This document shows positions 63,340 to 64,000 of a stretch of 64,000 nt of DNA, one piece after another. Location: positions 2,716,501-2,780,500 of the forward strand of contig JAUPFL010000001.1 in assembly GCA_030562215.1 (NCBI GenBank). Direction: 5' to 3'. The notes beneath the pieces are model-generated. The model made no database searches. It saw only the letters and a program-made list of their open reading frames with translations, and was not told where the DNA came from. The stretch is from Peribacillus frigoritolerans. Lineage in GTDB: Bacteria > Bacillota > Bacilli > Bacillales > DSM-1321. The stretch's first letter is position 1; each line of letters begins with the position of its first letter. A program made the translations under genes and the position numbers.

Positions 63340-64000
63340 TGGAAAAAATAGCATTCACTCAATGGTCTCGAAGTATATATTCTTCCGAAAAGCGGGTTCA
63401 ATAAATCATTTGCTACTTTCACGACGAATTATGGTTCAATCGACAACCATTTCAAACCATTGAATGAAACTGAATTCTCTAAAGTACCCGATGGGATTGC
63501 CCATTTTCTTGAACATAAGCTATTTGAAAAGGAAGATGGTGATGTTTTTCAGCAATTTTCAAAGCAGGGAGCATCGGCAAATGCCTTTACTTCTTTCACC
63601 CGTACAGCTTATTTATTTTCGAGCACGTCCGATTTCGATAGGAATCTAACTACCTTAATTGACTTTGTCCAGGATCCTTACTTTTCAGAAAAGACGGTAG
63701 AGAAGGAAAAAGGAATCATTGGGCAGGAAATCAACATGTATGATGATAATTCAGACTGGCGGTTATATTTCGGGACCATTGCCAATATGTATCATCAGCA
63801 TCCAGTGAAAATCGATATTGCCGGTACTGTGGAATCCATTGCAGATATTACGAAAGACATGCTTTATGAATGTTATAATACGTTTTACCATCCTAGTAAC
63901 ATGCTCCTATTCGTTGTAGGACCGGTAGATGTCGAAAGTACCATGAAACTGATTCGGGACAATCAAAATGATAAAGGGTACAACGAACAACCAGCAGTGG
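63339..64000 (+). CDS. ymfH: M16-family zinc peptidase YmfH (partial; N-terminal break)
   Basis: The catalytic M16 partner of YmfF, cut by the window end. The zinc motif HFLEH is present in VPDGIAHFLEHKLFEKEDGD, followed by QGASANAFTSFTRTAYLFSS and KTVEKEKGIIGQEINMYDDN with the distal Glu. Near the start the frame jumps: MEKIAFTQ (from 63339) does not connect in phase with NGLEVYILPKSGFNK (from 63361). Compared with B. subtilis YmfH, about ten residues are missing here, and the gap length is 2 modulo 3, so a small deletion rather than a single-base slip is possible. Confidence 0.88.

Overview
The window is a stretch of core chromosome from a low-GC, endospore-forming, motile Gram-positive rod of the family Bacillaceae. 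Gene content and order closely follow the Bacillus subtilis fla/che to ymfH region. The inserted nucleoside transporter and the overall protein character suggest a Peribacillus or B. simplex-type species, but that is inference. Almost every gene runs on the + strand; the one clear exception is a small DUF6509-like gene near 55.7 kb.

Layout. 1-17300: the distal fla/che operon, covering swrD (end), fliL, fliM, fliY, cheY, fliO, fliP, fliQ, fliR, flhB, flhA, flhF, flhG, cheB, cheA, cheW, cheC, cheD, sigD, a probable unnamed small gene, and swrB. 17300-25241: rpsB, tsf, pyrH, frr, then envelope lipid genes uppS, cdsA, dxr and the site-2 protease rasP. 25500-31700: proS and polC. 31880-39020: the rimP-nusA-rnpM-ylxQ-infB-ylxP-rbfA-truB-ribF translation cluster. 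39030-44670: rpsO with its S15-type leader, pnp, ylxY, mlpA, ymxH. 44750-49950: dpaA-dpaB (dipicolinate for spores), asd, dapG, dapA. 50100-55514: rnjB, tepA, ylzJ, a SpoIIIE/FtsK translocase. 55546-64000: the DUF6509-like gene (minus), GntR-type ymfC, a BMP-type nucleoside ABC importer (nupNOPQ), ymfF and the start of ymfH.

How the genes work together. The first 17 kb encode the flagellar switch, the export gate, the chemotaxis signalling core and the motility sigma factor. Genes often overlap by 4 bases or sit a few bases apart, which indicates translational coupling. The middle is growth machinery (ribosome biogenesis, replication, isoprenoid and phospholipid synthesis, RNA decay). The dpa/asd/dapG/dapA cluster links lysine and peptidoglycan precursors to spore dipicolinate; a sigma-K-like promoter precedes dpaA.

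Data quality dominates interpretation. About 55 frame breaks occur in roughly 35 genes, including essential single-copy genes (polC, proS, rpsO, frr, dxr, asd, dapA). Nearly all are explained by one missing base, usually in a homopolymer, and repair restores proteins to within a few residues of family length. I treat them as sequencing or assembly errors and give each gene its full restored span as CDS. Restored residue numbers are approximate.

I see no prophage, insertion sequence, CRISPR array, tRNA, rRNA or defence system, and no convincing new multi-gene system. The best leads are modest: a hidden small gene between sigD and swrB; a perfect inverted repeat enclosing a restriction-site-like GC-rich block upstream of ymfC; an operator-like palindrome and CodY/cre-like sites around the nup operon; a sigma-K-like promoter for dpaA; an RNase J2-position enzyme with an intact metal-binding motif; and a YlxY deacetylase homologue lacking the usual catalytic aspartates.
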